This document shows positions 1-8,292 of a stretch of 64,000 nucleotides of DNA, piece after piece. The stretch comes from JAUILH01 sp965230535. Its GTDB lineage: Bacteria; Bacteroidota; Bacteroidia; Flavobacteriales_D; JAUILH01. Both the position numbers and the translations under genes were made by a program. The stretch covers positions 1,550,001 to 1,614,000 of the forward strand of contig OZ246010.1 in the NCBI GenBank assembly GCA_965230535.1, given 5' to 3'. Under the pieces are notes generated by a model that saw only the letters and a list, made by a program, of their open reading frames with translations, did not search any database and had not been told where the DNA came from. The stretch's first letter is position 1. Each line of letters starts with the position of its first letter.

Positions 1-585
1 ATCAGCCAGAACTTGTTTTTCCTGAACGGTCAGTTCTCGAAAGCTTGTTCTTCTCACAGTTTCTTCAAATGCCTCAACCGACTCTCCATTGGCATGCAGG
101 GCATATGCAACGTCACTAAAAGGAATGGAATCTATGTTGCTCAGAATTGAAAAATTGGCCGCCATTTCTCCACGCACATTGGTATTAAAAATAGTGGTCT
201 GTCTAAAGATATGGACGTAATGACCAGCTTTATGTCTCACCCTACTGTTGAGAAACAACTTACATGATAGGTCTATCATTCTATTATTTGTAGCGTAGTC
301 CAGAGCCGCTCGAATCAAAATCTCCATCCTTTGCTGATCATCCGGATGAAAGTAGTTTGTGATGAGTCCCGGGCTCAAATCGGCGGCAGAATATCCCAGC
401 AAATCTTCAATTCCCCGAGAGTAGACAATCTTGTTCTTAGTTATGTCAAACACATAAACCGCCTGATCTTTTCCCAAGGTAATTTCATCCAAGCCTTGCA
501 GGTCATAGGAACGGATATCGGATGTTAAAATATAATCTTTACGCTCTCTTAGAAAAGAGAGAATGTCATTGCTTTGATTGGTCAC
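1..585 (-). CDS. PAS-domain regulator with LuxR-like HTH onset (partial, runs off left edge)
   Basis: The minus strand is open for 195 codons from a GTG at 583-585 to the window edge, with no stop, so the C-terminus lies outside. A PAS-like fold is suggested at about residues 40-140 (DQAVYVFDITKNKIVYSRG, then GIEDLLGYS and YFHPDD). The last 14 visible residues, FRELTVQEKQVLAD, look like the first helix of a LuxR/GerE DNA-binding domain (compare LTxREkEVL). I therefore infer a PAS-LuxR transcriptional regulator of the type common in Bacteroidota. The frame is continuous back to the stop of the upstream lipoprotein gene and holds no ATG before residue 100 or so, so the GTG start is the best of few choices. 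The family call is moderately sure; the start is not. Confidence 0.6.
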   Translation of the reverse strand, partial: MTNQSNDILSFLRERKDYILTSDIRSYDLQGLDEITLGKDQAVYVFDITKNKIVYSRGIEDLLGYSAADLSPGLITNYFHPDDQQRMEILIRAALDYATNNRMIDLSCKLFLNSRVRHKAGHYVHIFRQTTIFNTNVRGEMAANFSILSNIDSIPFSDVAYALHANGESVEAFEETVRRTSFRELTVQEKQVLAD

Positions 586-666
586 TGTTTCGAGATAATG
601 GCTTAATACAAATTTGTTTTCCGGGGCTTTATGCTTCCAAAATAAGAAAATTAAATGACTTCTCTT

Positions 667-1809
667 CTACTCAAATTTGACTTCAAGCCGATAGACATTT
701 CCCCAACTATCTGCTCCCCACCCTATGCCTGTACCCGGGGCAAATTCGATGACATTAAGATTGGTAGAATCAACACGTGCCCAGCTTTGGCCGTTGTTCA
801 CAGACAAATCAATTCCTGAGCTACCGCAAGTCACAAAAAATGGATCAAGTGCTTCACACGACTCTCCTCCAACTGCAACACAGGACCTATATCCGTTAGG
901 AGAACCTGCACTGATTAATTGCCAGCTTTCTCCACCGTCACTTGTATAGGCTGCACAGGAGTCTGACAACTCCTTTTCCCAATTACCTCCCACGGCCACT
1001 CCGATATTTTCATTCATGAAAGTCAGGGAGTAAATTCCTCTACCTTCAGAACCTTGAGGCATTGGTGTTTCCAGTACCTGCCACTGCACACCGTAGTCTT
1101 TACTCTTTAAAACAAAGGAATGTTTTCCACCAAGTCCGATCCAGGCCAAGCCATTTTCACCAAGCGCTATGCTGGTTCCACTTGCTGCAAATCCGGCTGT
1201 CCCAAGAGCCTTTGGCACTGCAATGTGATTGACCCTTTCCCAGGTTTCTCCACCGTCAGTAGTTTTGAGTAAAAAAACCAGGTCATCAACCGGATCTCCG
1301 AATACCAATCCGTTATTCTCGTCCCAGAATTCAATGGCATCCATAAAGACAGATGAATCATCATTGCTGTAGACTAACTTCCAGTCCTTACCGGAATTGG
1401 TGGTTTTATAAATATATCCCGGAGATGCAATAGAAACTGCAATGGCGGTAGAGTCATTCAAAGCCGAAATATCCCTGAAATCACATGTTTCGCAATTAGA
1501 GACGGTATTTATGTCCCAGGTTTCTCCGCCATCTTTACTAAGTGCAACCGTTCCGTTGGTACCACTCAGCCAAACAACCTGCGGAGACAAAACGTGCATG
1601 CCACGGTAGCTCCATCTTAGGTTAGTGTCTAAAACTAGTTGGGTTTGTTTTTCAATATGAAAATGAGGCTCAAGTACTTTCTTTTCCTGAACTTGTTTTT
1701 CCTTGTTTGGGGTATCGGATTCGCCTGTGGATTCGGAGTCAGACTCCTCTCCACAAGCTAAAATCGTTACTGCCAATGCAGTTAATCCAATAATTCCGAA
1801 TAGTTTCAT
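667..1809 (-). CDS. Lipoprotein with sialidase/YCF48-like BNR repeats
   Basis: 380 residues. The N-terminal signal ends in a lipobox (ILAC, Cys19) followed by an acidic Ser/Glu/Asp-rich linker, so it is probably an outer-membrane or surface lipoprotein. The body has about six Asp-box/BNR-type repeats with the pattern S/T-x-D/N-x-G-x-x-W: SKDGGETW, TTNSGKDW, TTDGGETW, SKDYGVQW, TSDGGESW and VNNGQSW. This predicts a beta-propeller like YCF48 or oxidoreductase-like BNR proteins. The repeats alone do not give an enzymatic function, and no catalytic sialidase residues are evident. It starts 1 nt after the fumC stop on the same strand, so it is probably cotranscribed with fumC and with the PAS regulator downstream. 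Confidence 0.8.
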   Translation of the reverse strand: MKLFGIIGLTALAVTILACGEESDSESTGESDTPNKEKQVQEKKVLEPHFHIEKQTQLVLDTNLRWSYRGMHVLSPQVVWLSGTNGTVALSKDGGETWDINTVSNCETCDFRDISALNDSTAIAVSIASPGYIYKTTNSGKDWKLVYSNDDSSVFMDAIEFWDENNGLVFGDPVDDLVFLLKTTDGGETWERVNHIAVPKALGTAGFAASGTSIALGENGLAWIGLGGKHSFVLKSKDYGVQWQVLETPMPQGSEGRGIYSLTFMNENIGVAVGGNWEKELSDSCAAYTSDGGESWQLISAGSPNGYRSCVAVGGESCEALDPFFVTCGSSGIDLSVNNGQSWARVDSTNLNVIEFAPGTGIGWGADSWGNVYRLEVKFE

Positions 1810-1810
1810 A

Positions 1811-3205
1811 CTACAGTGATCCTATCATCTTTTTAGGATCAACCCACTCTTCGTATTTCTCTTCAGGTACATAGCCTAAACGAATGGCTTCTTCCTTCAA
1901 AGTGGTTCCGTTCTGGTGAGCTGTATTGGCAATTTCTGCTGCCTTGTAATATCCGATTTTCGTATTTAAAGCAGTTACCAGCATCAGTGAGTTATTCAAT
2001 AACTCTTCAATTCTTTTCTGATTAGGCTCAATTCCTTCGGCACAGTTCTCTGCAAACGACACACAAGCGTCTCCAATCAATCTTGCAGATTGCAACAGGT
2101 TAGCAGCCATCATTGGTTTGAAAACGTTGAGTTCGTAATGACCTTGTGTTCCTCCAACAGTCACAGCCACATCATTACCCATTACCTGAGCGCAGACCAT
2201 AGTAATTGCTTCACACTGTGTTGGGTTAACTTTACCTGGCATGATAGAAGATCCAGGCTCATTTGCCGGTATAATAATTTCACCAATTCCTGATCTTGGA
2301 CCGGAAGCCATTAATCTGATATCGTTGGCTATTTTATTCAAAGACACCGCCAGTTGTTTTAAGGCACCATGCGTCTCTACGATGGCATCATGGGCTGCCA
2401 ACGCTTCAAATTTATTCTCTGCAGTTATAAATGGGAAACCGGTAAATTCTGCAATGTATTTAGCTACCAATACATCATATCCTTTTGGTGTATTTAACCC
2501 TGTACCAACAGCAGTTCCTCCAAGTGCCAATTCAGACAAATGAGGCAAGGTATTCTTCAAAGCTTTAATACCGTGATCCAGTTGAGATACATAACCAGAG
2601 AATTCCTGTCCTAAAGTTAAAGGCGTTGCATCCATCAAGTGGGTTCTTCCGATTTTCACAACATCCTTAAACGCTTCCGCTTTGGCAGCCAAAGTGTTTC
2701 TCAATTTTTCAAGACCAGGAAGAGTCGTTTCAACCACCATTTTATAGCATGCAATGTGCATTCCGGTTGGGAAAGTATCATTACTTGATTGAGATTTATT
2801 CACGTCATCATTTGGCAAAAGTGTTTTATCTCCTTCACCTATTTTCTTACCAGCCAGGACATGTGCACGGTTTGCAATGACTTCATTGACGTTCATGTTT
2901 GATTGTGTCCCGGAACCAGTTTGCCAGATCACCAACGGAAATTGATCGTCGTGCTGACCTGCAATGATCTCGTCACATACAGCACCAATAGCATCCCTTT
3001 TCACAGCATCTAACACACCCAATTCACAATTTGTATAGGCTGCCGCTTTTTTCAAATAAGCAAATCCATATACTACTTCAAGTGGCATAGAAGCCGGAGC
3101 TCCAATTTTAAAATTATTTCGGGAACGTTCAGTTTGCGGTCCCCAATATTTATCAGCCGGAACCTTTACTTCACCTATCGTATCTTTTTCTATTCTGTAA
3201 TCCAT
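1811..3205 (-). CDS. fumC: Fumarate hydratase class II
   Basis: 464 residues, the normal length for class II fumarase, an iron-independent homotetramer that interconverts fumarate and L-malate in the TCA cycle. The superfamily signature GSSIMPGKVNP lies at 318-328 and carries the catalytic-loop serines. GSGTQSNMN (97-105) and SSNDTFPTGMH (140-150) bind substrate, and His189 in GRTHLMDATP matches the catalytic His of E. coli FumC. The set GSGTQSN plus THLMDATP separates it from aspartase and argininosuccinate lyase reasonably well, though FumC and AspA are close relatives. It is the first gene of a probable operon with the lipoprotein downstream. A TAnnTTTG element lies 20 nt upstream. Confidence 0.95.
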   Translation of the reverse strand: MDYRIEKDTIGEVKVPADKYWGPQTERSRNNFKIGAPASMPLEVVYGFAYLKKAAAYTNCELGVLDAVKRDAIGAVCDEIIAGQHDDQFPLVIWQTGSGTQSNMNVNEVIANRAHVLAGKKIGEGDKTLLPNDDVNKSQSSNDTFPTGMHIACYKMVVETTLPGLEKLRNTLAAKAEAFKDVVKIGRTHLMDATPLTLGQEFSGYVSQLDHGIKALKNTLPHLSELALGGTAVGTGLNTPKGYDVLVAKYIAEFTGFPFITAENKFEALAAHDAIVETHGALKQLAVSLNKIANDIRLMASGPRSGIGEIIIPANEPGSSIMPGKVNPTQCEAITMVCAQVMGNDVAVTVGGTQGHYELNVFKPMMAANLLQSARLIGDACVSFAENCAEGIEPNQKRIEELLNNSLMLVTALNTKIGYYKAAEIANTAHQNGTTLKEEAIRLGYVPEEKYEEWVDPKKMIGSL

Positions 3206-3225
3206 AATCAGTAAAATTCTTTACA

Positions 3226-3233
3226 CAAAAATA
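3226..3233 (-). promoter_or_regulatory. fumC: -7 element (TAnnTTTG) upstream of fumC
   Basis: On the minus strand the sequence reads TATTTTTG, a full match to the Bacteroidota -7 consensus, ending 20 nt before the fumC ATG. I see no TTG at the usual spacing upstream, so the promoter call rests on one element. Confidence 0.4.
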
Positions 3234-3298
3234 AGCTTTGAAATTTAGCATGGGATGTAAATAGAAATATTTCTATCTTTATCCCCAAATTAAAGAGA

Positions 3299-3484
3299 AT
3301 GGAAGTTATTGGAATCCTTTTATTGTTTGGCTTTTTGTTAATGGCATTTTGGTGTTTAATCACTGTTATCCTTATTGTTAAGGGATGGGTGATGCTAGGA
3401 GCAAGAGAACTTTTCGTAAGAAGTTTCGGCCATAAATTGGGCATGAAAGAACACTATGCTCACGAAGAATCTGCTGAAGCTTAA
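3299..3484 (+). CDS. Small single-pass membrane protein, unknown function
   Basis: 61 residues. A long hydrophobic stretch (residues 3-32, ILLLFGFLLMAFWCLITVIL) is followed by a basic, soluble tail ending in acidic residues (HEESAEA). It is divergent from fumC and convergent with the membrane glycosyltransferase gene. A near-consensus -7 box TATCTTTA lies 17 nt upstream. I do not recognise the family. The overlapping minus-strand frame at 3208-3444 has worse protein character and no promoter. The gene is likely real because of its hydrophobic profile and position, but it is short. Confidence 0.6.
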   Translation: MEVIGILLLFGFLLMAFWCLITVILIVKGWVMLGARELFVRSFGHKLGMKEHYAHEESAEA

Positions 3485-3520
3485 TCTTTCTTTAGTTCCC
3501 CTTTCTATTTTTTTCTGAAT

Positions 3521-5470
3521 TTATTCTGGTCGGATCATCTCAATGATCGGGTCGTATACAACCATCCAGTCCTGAACGATCTGGAACTCTAATTTCTTTG
3601 ACGGCTTATCTAATTTGATGTCTATCGTCTGTACTTTTTCGTGCGGTGTGTCTGCCAATTTATTAGCCGATGGCAGGAATATTTTTACTGACTGCCCGTT
3701 GACCAGAATTTCAACATCTGTATCATTCTCAGGATCGGGATTTTCAATTCCAAAAATCAATCGGGTAATGTCATAATCTACTTCAATCACTTCTTTGAAG
3801 CTTTGAGTTTGGGCTTGCCAGCCTTCATTGTGAAGACGTTTGTTGAATAATGTTTCTCCTGGCTCATTTCTCTTAAACAACACCCAACTCGGGTAACCAT
3901 ATTTATTAATGTTAAACCAGGCATTGTCGACATGGTAACCGTGCATATAAGCCAAATGAATAAACTGTTCGTGGCTGTGGTGAATGTACCAACCAGGTCT
4001 GAAGTCTTTCAGAACTTCATCCATGTTTCTTTCGTAGTCTGTAGCCAGTTTGCTATTAAGACCACTCATATCTAAAACATAGGCATCTGTGTGTGCTCCA
4101 AAATGTCCATGACTTGCTATCAGAGTATCACTTTCAACCAGCCTATCTGCTATATAAGATCCTATTTCCAAGCGCTCCTTTTCCGTCGTCATAAGAGACT
4201 GATCCATCCAGGCTTTTTCGTTGCTGGTTAAGGGCCAGGCGGCGAGAACAAATCCAACAGATAAAAGGGTGTATTTCGTCATAAGCACCCAATCTTCTTG
4301 TTTTATTTGATCAAAGCCTTGTACCAATTTCTGTCCACTATATACTGCCTGCACAAACAGAAGCAGTTCCGGCATGGCATAATACCACAACATTCTTTCT
4401 GCGGGATTATAGAGGTAGAAAAGTCCCATGGTACCAATGAATCCAAGAAATAAGGCGAAATCTCTTAATTTAAACTGCTTAAGGTACAGCGAGATCAAGC
4501 CATGAAGCATGATGAGACCAAGTGCCAGTTTCACGATTGATTTTCGTTCTCCTTTGTCATACATCAATTCCCAAAAGGGAAACCAGTGTTCCGATGGATT
4601 TTTATGAAAATTGACCTTGGCATACGCCGATTGAGGCATTGGTCCGTCAAACAACAAAAATGTTAATCCAATAAAAACAACCAATGGTACTATAGCGTAA
4701 AGTGCTATAATCTTCCAGTTTTGTTTCCACTCAGTCTTAAAATAGTTGGACCAGTTTTCAAGTATGTGAATTCCTGACAGCACCAAAACTAAAGGCACAG
4801 TGTCCAGCTTGGAAATGACTGATAATGCGAGAAACAGCCACATCTTTTTCTTGTCCTGAGTAAAGAAAAAATACACAGCCGTAAAGACGATGGCTAAATG
4901 AAAATTCGTTTCCAATCCTATTGTGGTAGACGCTAAAAACTTGGATGACATTAGAATCGCTAACATCAAACCAACGATGGATAAGAACACATTTTTGCAA
5001 AGTAAATAGAGCGTTTTGAGCAGAATGAACACCAGCCACAGAAGCCCCATAAAATTAAGTCCAATGATGATGTGTTCCGGTTTAAACAAATTAGGCAAGG
5101 CCAAAATTGAACTCACGAAACCATACAGGAAACTGGAGATGCCATAGACTGGGCCTTCACTGCCATTGTAACAATAAAAACAGCCATCTGCTGCCTGTCT
5201 CAAATACCTTACAACAAAACCGGTATCATCTACAAAAATGTTCTTAAACCACAGGTAAATGATCCCTGTGATGATTAAGGATGCTGAGGCAAATACAATG
5301 TTCTTGTTGGCCCTAAACAAGTGAGCCATTAATCCCAGAAGGATGCTCACATTGATAAAAATGAGTACATCCGCCTTCAGCAAAGACCGAAAGTAATGCA
5401 GATTATAGGCGGCAAAGAGGACTCCGATAAAGCCCAGCAAACTTAATATGAGACGCTTGTCTATCTTCAA
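3521..5470 (-). CDS. AftB-like GT-C membrane glycosyltransferase (putative)
   Basis: 649 residues with roughly 12 hydrophobic segments in the first 420, then a soluble C-terminal domain of about 200 residues. Between the early membrane segments the sequence DDTGFVVRYLRQAADG, followed by YGISSFLYG, resembles the D/E-D-x-F-I-x-x-R-Y-A-x-N-x-x-x-G motif of GT-C glycosyltransferases related to mycobacterial AftB. VLDMSGLN further on matches the recurrent D-x-x-G-L-N/T motif of that group. These enzymes use polyprenyl-phosphate sugar donors on the periplasmic face; donor and acceptor here are unknown. The start is TTG at 5470, 1 nt after the arsC stop, so translation is probably coupled. The next Met, at residue 48, would remove the first membrane segment. 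Confidence 0.6.
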   Translation of the reverse strand: MKIDKRLILSLLGFIGVLFAAYNLHYFRSLLKADVLIFINVSILLGLMAHLFRANKNIVFASASLIITGIIYLWFKNIFVDDTGFVVRYLRQAADGCFYCYNGSEGPVYGISSFLYGFVSSILALPNLFKPEHIIIGLNFMGLLWLVFILLKTLYLLCKNVFLSIVGLMLAILMSSKFLASTTIGLETNFHLAIVFTAVYFFFTQDKKKMWLFLALSVISKLDTVPLVLVLSGIHILENWSNYFKTEWKQNWKIIALYAIVPLVVFIGLTFLLFDGPMPQSAYAKVNFHKNPSEHWFPFWELMYDKGERKSIVKLALGLIMLHGLISLYLKQFKLRDFALFLGFIGTMGLFYLYNPAERMLWYYAMPELLLFVQAVYSGQKLVQGFDQIKQEDWVLMTKYTLLSVGFVLAAWPLTSNEKAWMDQSLMTTEKERLEIGSYIADRLVESDTLIASHGHFGAHTDAYVLDMSGLNSKLATDYERNMDEVLKDFRPGWYIHHSHEQFIHLAYMHGYHVDNAWFNINKYGYPSWVLFKRNEPGETLFNKRLHNEGWQAQTQSFKEVIEVDYDITRLIFGIENPDPENDTDVEILVNGQSVKIFLPSANKLADTPHEKVQTIDIKLDKPSKKLEFQIVQDWMVVYDPIIEMIRPE

Positions 5471-5471
5471 C

Positions 5472-5810
5472 TTAGATCAAATCTAGCACGTTAGACGGCG
5501 GCCTTCCAACCACAGCTTTGTATCCCTTTACCACAATAGGACGTTCGATTAATTTTGGATATTCCAACATTACCTTGATCCACTCCTCATCTGAAAAAGT
5601 CACGTTCTTAAACTTTTCCTTATACACAGCTTCTCCCTTTCTTAAAATGTCCGTTGGTTTTAAATTAAGCTTGGCCAAAAGCTCCTTAAACTCAGCCTTA
5701 GTTGGCACTTCTTTCAGGTATTCAACAATCTCAGGTTCAACACCATTATCCTTCAGAAGCTGGAGTGCTTCACGGCTTTTGGAACATCTAGGGTTATGAT
5801 AAATCTTCAT
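5472..5810 (-). CDS. arsC: ArsC-family arsenate reductase (Spx/ArsC thioredoxin fold)
   Basis: 112 residues. Cys9 in NPRCSKSRE is the ArsC catalytic cysteine, and Arg57, Arg90 and Arg103 line up with Arg60, Arg94 and Arg107 of E. coli plasmid ArsC, which bind arsenate. This fits a glutathione/glutaredoxin-type arsenate reductase, but the same family includes YffB-like proteins whose substrate is unproven, and no ars regulator or efflux pump is nearby. It lies 1 nt upstream of the membrane glycosyltransferase gene in a two-gene unit. In Bacteroidota such isolated arsC genes are housekeeping-like rather than part of resistance islands. Confidence 0.8.
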   Translation of the reverse strand: MKIYHNPRCSKSREALQLLKDNGVEPEIVEYLKEVPTKAEFKELLAKLNLKPTDILRKGEAVYKEKFKNVTFSDEEWIKVMLEYPKLIERPIVVKGYKAVVGRPPSNVLDLI

Positions 5811-6013
5811 ACAGCTATGCTTTATTACGAAACGCTAAAGTAATTATTGTTGCGCTGATTTGTGTATTTAAAATATTAGATTTTACTTTGGTCCTTCATG
5901 TTAAGAACGACAAATATTACTTTTCTAAGACCCAATGCCATTTTTATGTGCATTTCAGTTGGGTAGTCGTTAACATCTAATCATTTTTTTACGAGCCCAA
6001 ATTATCAAATGTC

Positions 6014-7171
6014 ATGAACCGTTTGCTTCATACCGTATTGTCTCATACTTCCTCATTGGTAGTAGTGATCAACCGTGAGGGGATTTTGGATTTCGCTTCA
6101 CCTTCGGTTAAAACCACTCTTGGATATGAACCCAAGTCACTCTTCGGAAAAAACTGGTGGCAAATCACCAGAACGAATGCTGTTGATATTGAAGAAATCA
6201 GAGCTAAAATTATCCGTTTTTTGGACGATCGGGACGAGACTGTGATGCCATATGAAGATTGTCTTGAGACAAAATGGGGAACCAACAAATACATTCAGTG
6301 GGATGCGATTAAAATTGATGGTGAACAGATCATTGGCATAGGTAAAGATGTGACTTCTCAAAGAAAAACTGAGCAGGAACTACTGGATACCAATAAGGAA
6401 TTACGTTTGTTGTTTAACGACCTTAAGGATAGTTTAAATTATGCCAGTCGGCTACAAAAAGCCATTCTTAAAAACCCTGAAGTGCTCAATAAGTATTTTC
6501 AGGATGCCTTTGTATTGTATCAACCAAAAGAAGATATCAGTGGAGACATTTACTGGTTGGAAGAGGTAAACGATTTTATTTTCGTTGCCCTAATTGATTG
6601 TACTGGCCATGGAGCTCCTGGCGCTTTGTTGTCAATCATTACAAATAGTTTATTGAAGGATATCATTATCAGACGACAAATACTTGAACCGGCCAAAATT
6701 CTCAAACATTTGGACAAGGAGTTTGCGGATTATTTAAATGAAAATCTGAGCGAAGGAAGTATTCAGGATGGCATGGATATATCCATAGTTCGATACCATG
6801 CATATAGCAAAACAGTATGCTATAGTAGTGCAAACCGTCCTATTCTGAAGATTTCCAATGGAGAAATTGAAGAATGGAAACCCAATAAATTTTCCATCGG
6901 ATTTCAATACGATTTACCCAAGACCTTTGACCAACATTGTGAAACCATGTCGGATGGTGATGAAGTGATTCTGTTTTCCGATGGTTATCCTGATCAATTT
7001 GGTGGGGAGAGAAGCAAAAAATTCAATCGAAAACGCTTCCGACAAACCTTATTGGAGGTAAATGGATGGCCCGCCCAAGAACAAAAGGGGTATTTGGAAT
7101 ACACTTTGAAGAACTGGATGCAGCAAGAAGAGCAAATAGATGACGTTACTGTGATTGGCTTGAAAATATAG
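6014..7171 (+). CDS. PAS domain plus SpoIIE/RsbU-type PP2C phosphatase
   Basis: 385 residues with no membrane segment. The N-terminal PAS domain (about 1-120: VLSHTSSLVVVINREGILDF, LGYEPKSLFGKNW, IGIGKDVT) is followed by a short helical linker and a SpoIIE phosphatase domain from about residue 150. The metal-binding aspartates are visible in ISGDIYW, LIDCTGHGAPGALLS, FSDGYPDQF and the terminal DDVTVIGL. Known relatives dephosphorylate anti-anti-sigma (STAS) proteins; no partner kinase or STAS gene is adjacent. The gene is convergent with a T9SS cargo gene, and a perfect inverted repeat spans its stop codon. The ATG start is supported by the onset of the PAS domain. Confidence 0.85.
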   Translation: MNRLLHTVLSHTSSLVVVINREGILDFASPSVKTTLGYEPKSLFGKNWWQITRTNAVDIEEIRAKIIRFLDDRDETVMPYEDCLETKWGTNKYIQWDAIKIDGEQIIGIGKDVTSQRKTEQELLDTNKELRLLFNDLKDSLNYASRLQKAILKNPEVLNKYFQDAFVLYQPKEDISGDIYWLEEVNDFIFVALIDCTGHGAPGALLSIITNSLLKDIIIRRQILEPAKILKHLDKEFADYLNENLSEGSIQDGMDISIVRYHAYSKTVCYSSANRPILKISNGEIEEWKPNKFSIGFQYDLPKTFDQHCETMSDGDEVILFSDGYPDQFGGERSKKFNRKRFRQTLLEVNGWPAQEQKGYLEYTLKNWMQQEEQIDDVTVIGLKI

Positions 7172-7179
7172 CCAATCAC
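7151..7179. terminator. Perfect 10-bp inverted repeat across a stop codon between convergent genes
   Basis: GTGATTGGCT (7151-7160) and AGCCAATCAC (7170-7179) are exact inverted copies around a 9-nt loop, and the TAG stop of the phosphatase gene lies at 7169-7171. No U-tract follows on either strand, so it is not a classic intrinsic terminator. It may act as a bidirectional RNA stabiliser or weak terminator. Confidence 0.45.
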
Positions 7180-7186
7180 GGGAAGG

Positions 7187-8248
7187 TTATTTTACAATTT
7201 GAAATTCTTTGATTCCGGAAGTACGATCTCCTAATAACTGGATAATATACTGTCCAGCCTCCAGGTGCTGTACATTGATTTCGGAGTTCAGTCTATCCAA
7301 ATTTCCATTTAGAACCACACGCCCCTGCATGTTGTAAATGGTATACTGAAGATCTTCGTGGTTCCCTTCAATATTCAGGTTCACAATATCGCTGGCAGGA
7401 TTTGGATACAGTTCAAAATCAAGGTTTACAAATTCATCTTTGGTGGATAATCCCAGAAAGTTGTCCTTGTACTCAACTGTACTGACTTGCCCGGCGGTAG
7501 TCACTACCTTAAGTACTGGTATTTTCTCTCCGGCGGCCAGCCATTTGTATTCAATTTCAACAGGTCTGTTAATGCTCGTTCCTGTACCTAACAAATCAAT
7601 GTAGGTAGTGTCAGTCTTATTCAAGGTAGATTTTACTCTAATGGCGTTAAATGTTCCAAATGGTGTTTGAATGGTTCCCCATCCATCTACAGTATCTGCC
7701 CTAACGCCATCCTGTCCATAATACAAGGTTGACGGCACGCTTAAATTAAAACTATAAATATTTGCATCCATGTTTCCATACTGAAGCGGAAATACATAGT
7801 TGGTATCTGTTGGTTGATATCTGATTGATGCCGGAATTCCATTGATGTTGGCTCCAAAACCAACCAAACGGTAGGATCCGTTATCTACTGCATAGTAGTT
7901 AATTACTTCAGAAACCGTTAACTGAGGAAGCACACTCGGAAGGTCAATGCCTTTTAAGGCAAAGTCAGCCACATTATCCGGATATAAAATCGAATTGTTA
8001 AAGAAAAATTGATAGGCCACAGGGGTAGATCCCACACTTAGAAAAGTATCCACTCTTTGTTGAATGGCTGTCAGCATTGAAAAATCCCAACTATAATTTG
8101 CACCCGTTATTTCGGGATTACTCACACTTGTTGGATTCGCAATTGACGTTGTTATGATATCTCCTGCCGAAGGCATATCGGAATCCGAAATAGTAATTTG
8201 TCCGTAAGCCATATTGACCAACAGACAAAAGATTAGGCTAAGTCTCAT
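7187..8248 (-). CDS. Secreted T9SS type A sorting-domain protein, unknown function
   Basis: 353 residues. The signal peptide (MRLSLIFCLLVNMAYG, cleavage near residue 16) is followed by a beta-rich body of about 250 residues without a recognised enzyme motif. The C-terminal 75 residues are a Por-secretion type A sorting domain: FELYPNPASDIVNLNI, TIYNMQGRVV, LEAGQYIIQL and a final KEFQIVK. It should be exported by Sec, cross the outer membrane through T9SS and be anchored or released at the surface. It is convergent with the SpoIIE phosphatase gene, lies downstream of prfB on the same strand, and has no recognised partner nearby. Confidence 0.8.
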   Translation of the reverse strand: MRLSLIFCLLVNMAYGQITISDSDMPSAGDIITTSIANPTSVSNPEITGANYSWDFSMLTAIQQRVDTFLSVGSTPVAYQFFFNNSILYPDNVADFALKGIDLPSVLPQLTVSEVINYYAVDNGSYRLVGFGANINGIPASIRYQPTDTNYVFPLQYGNMDANIYSFNLSVPSTLYYGQDGVRADTVDGWGTIQTPFGTFNAIRVKSTLNKTDTTYIDLLGTGTSINRPVEIEYKWLAAGEKIPVLKVVTTAGQVSTVEYKDNFLGLSTKDEFVNLDFELYPNPASDIVNLNIEGNHEDLQYTIYNMQGRVVLNGNLDRLNSEINVQHLEAGQYIIQLLGDRTSGIKEFQIVK

Positions 8249-8292
8249 AATAGTATGTTTTCAAAAAACTAAGAGCAAGTTAAGAATATTGA

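Noticed and set aside
2241..2543. 100-codon open frame opposite fumC
   Set aside because: It is the antisense of conserved fumarase sequence, with no promoter and no recognisable protein character.
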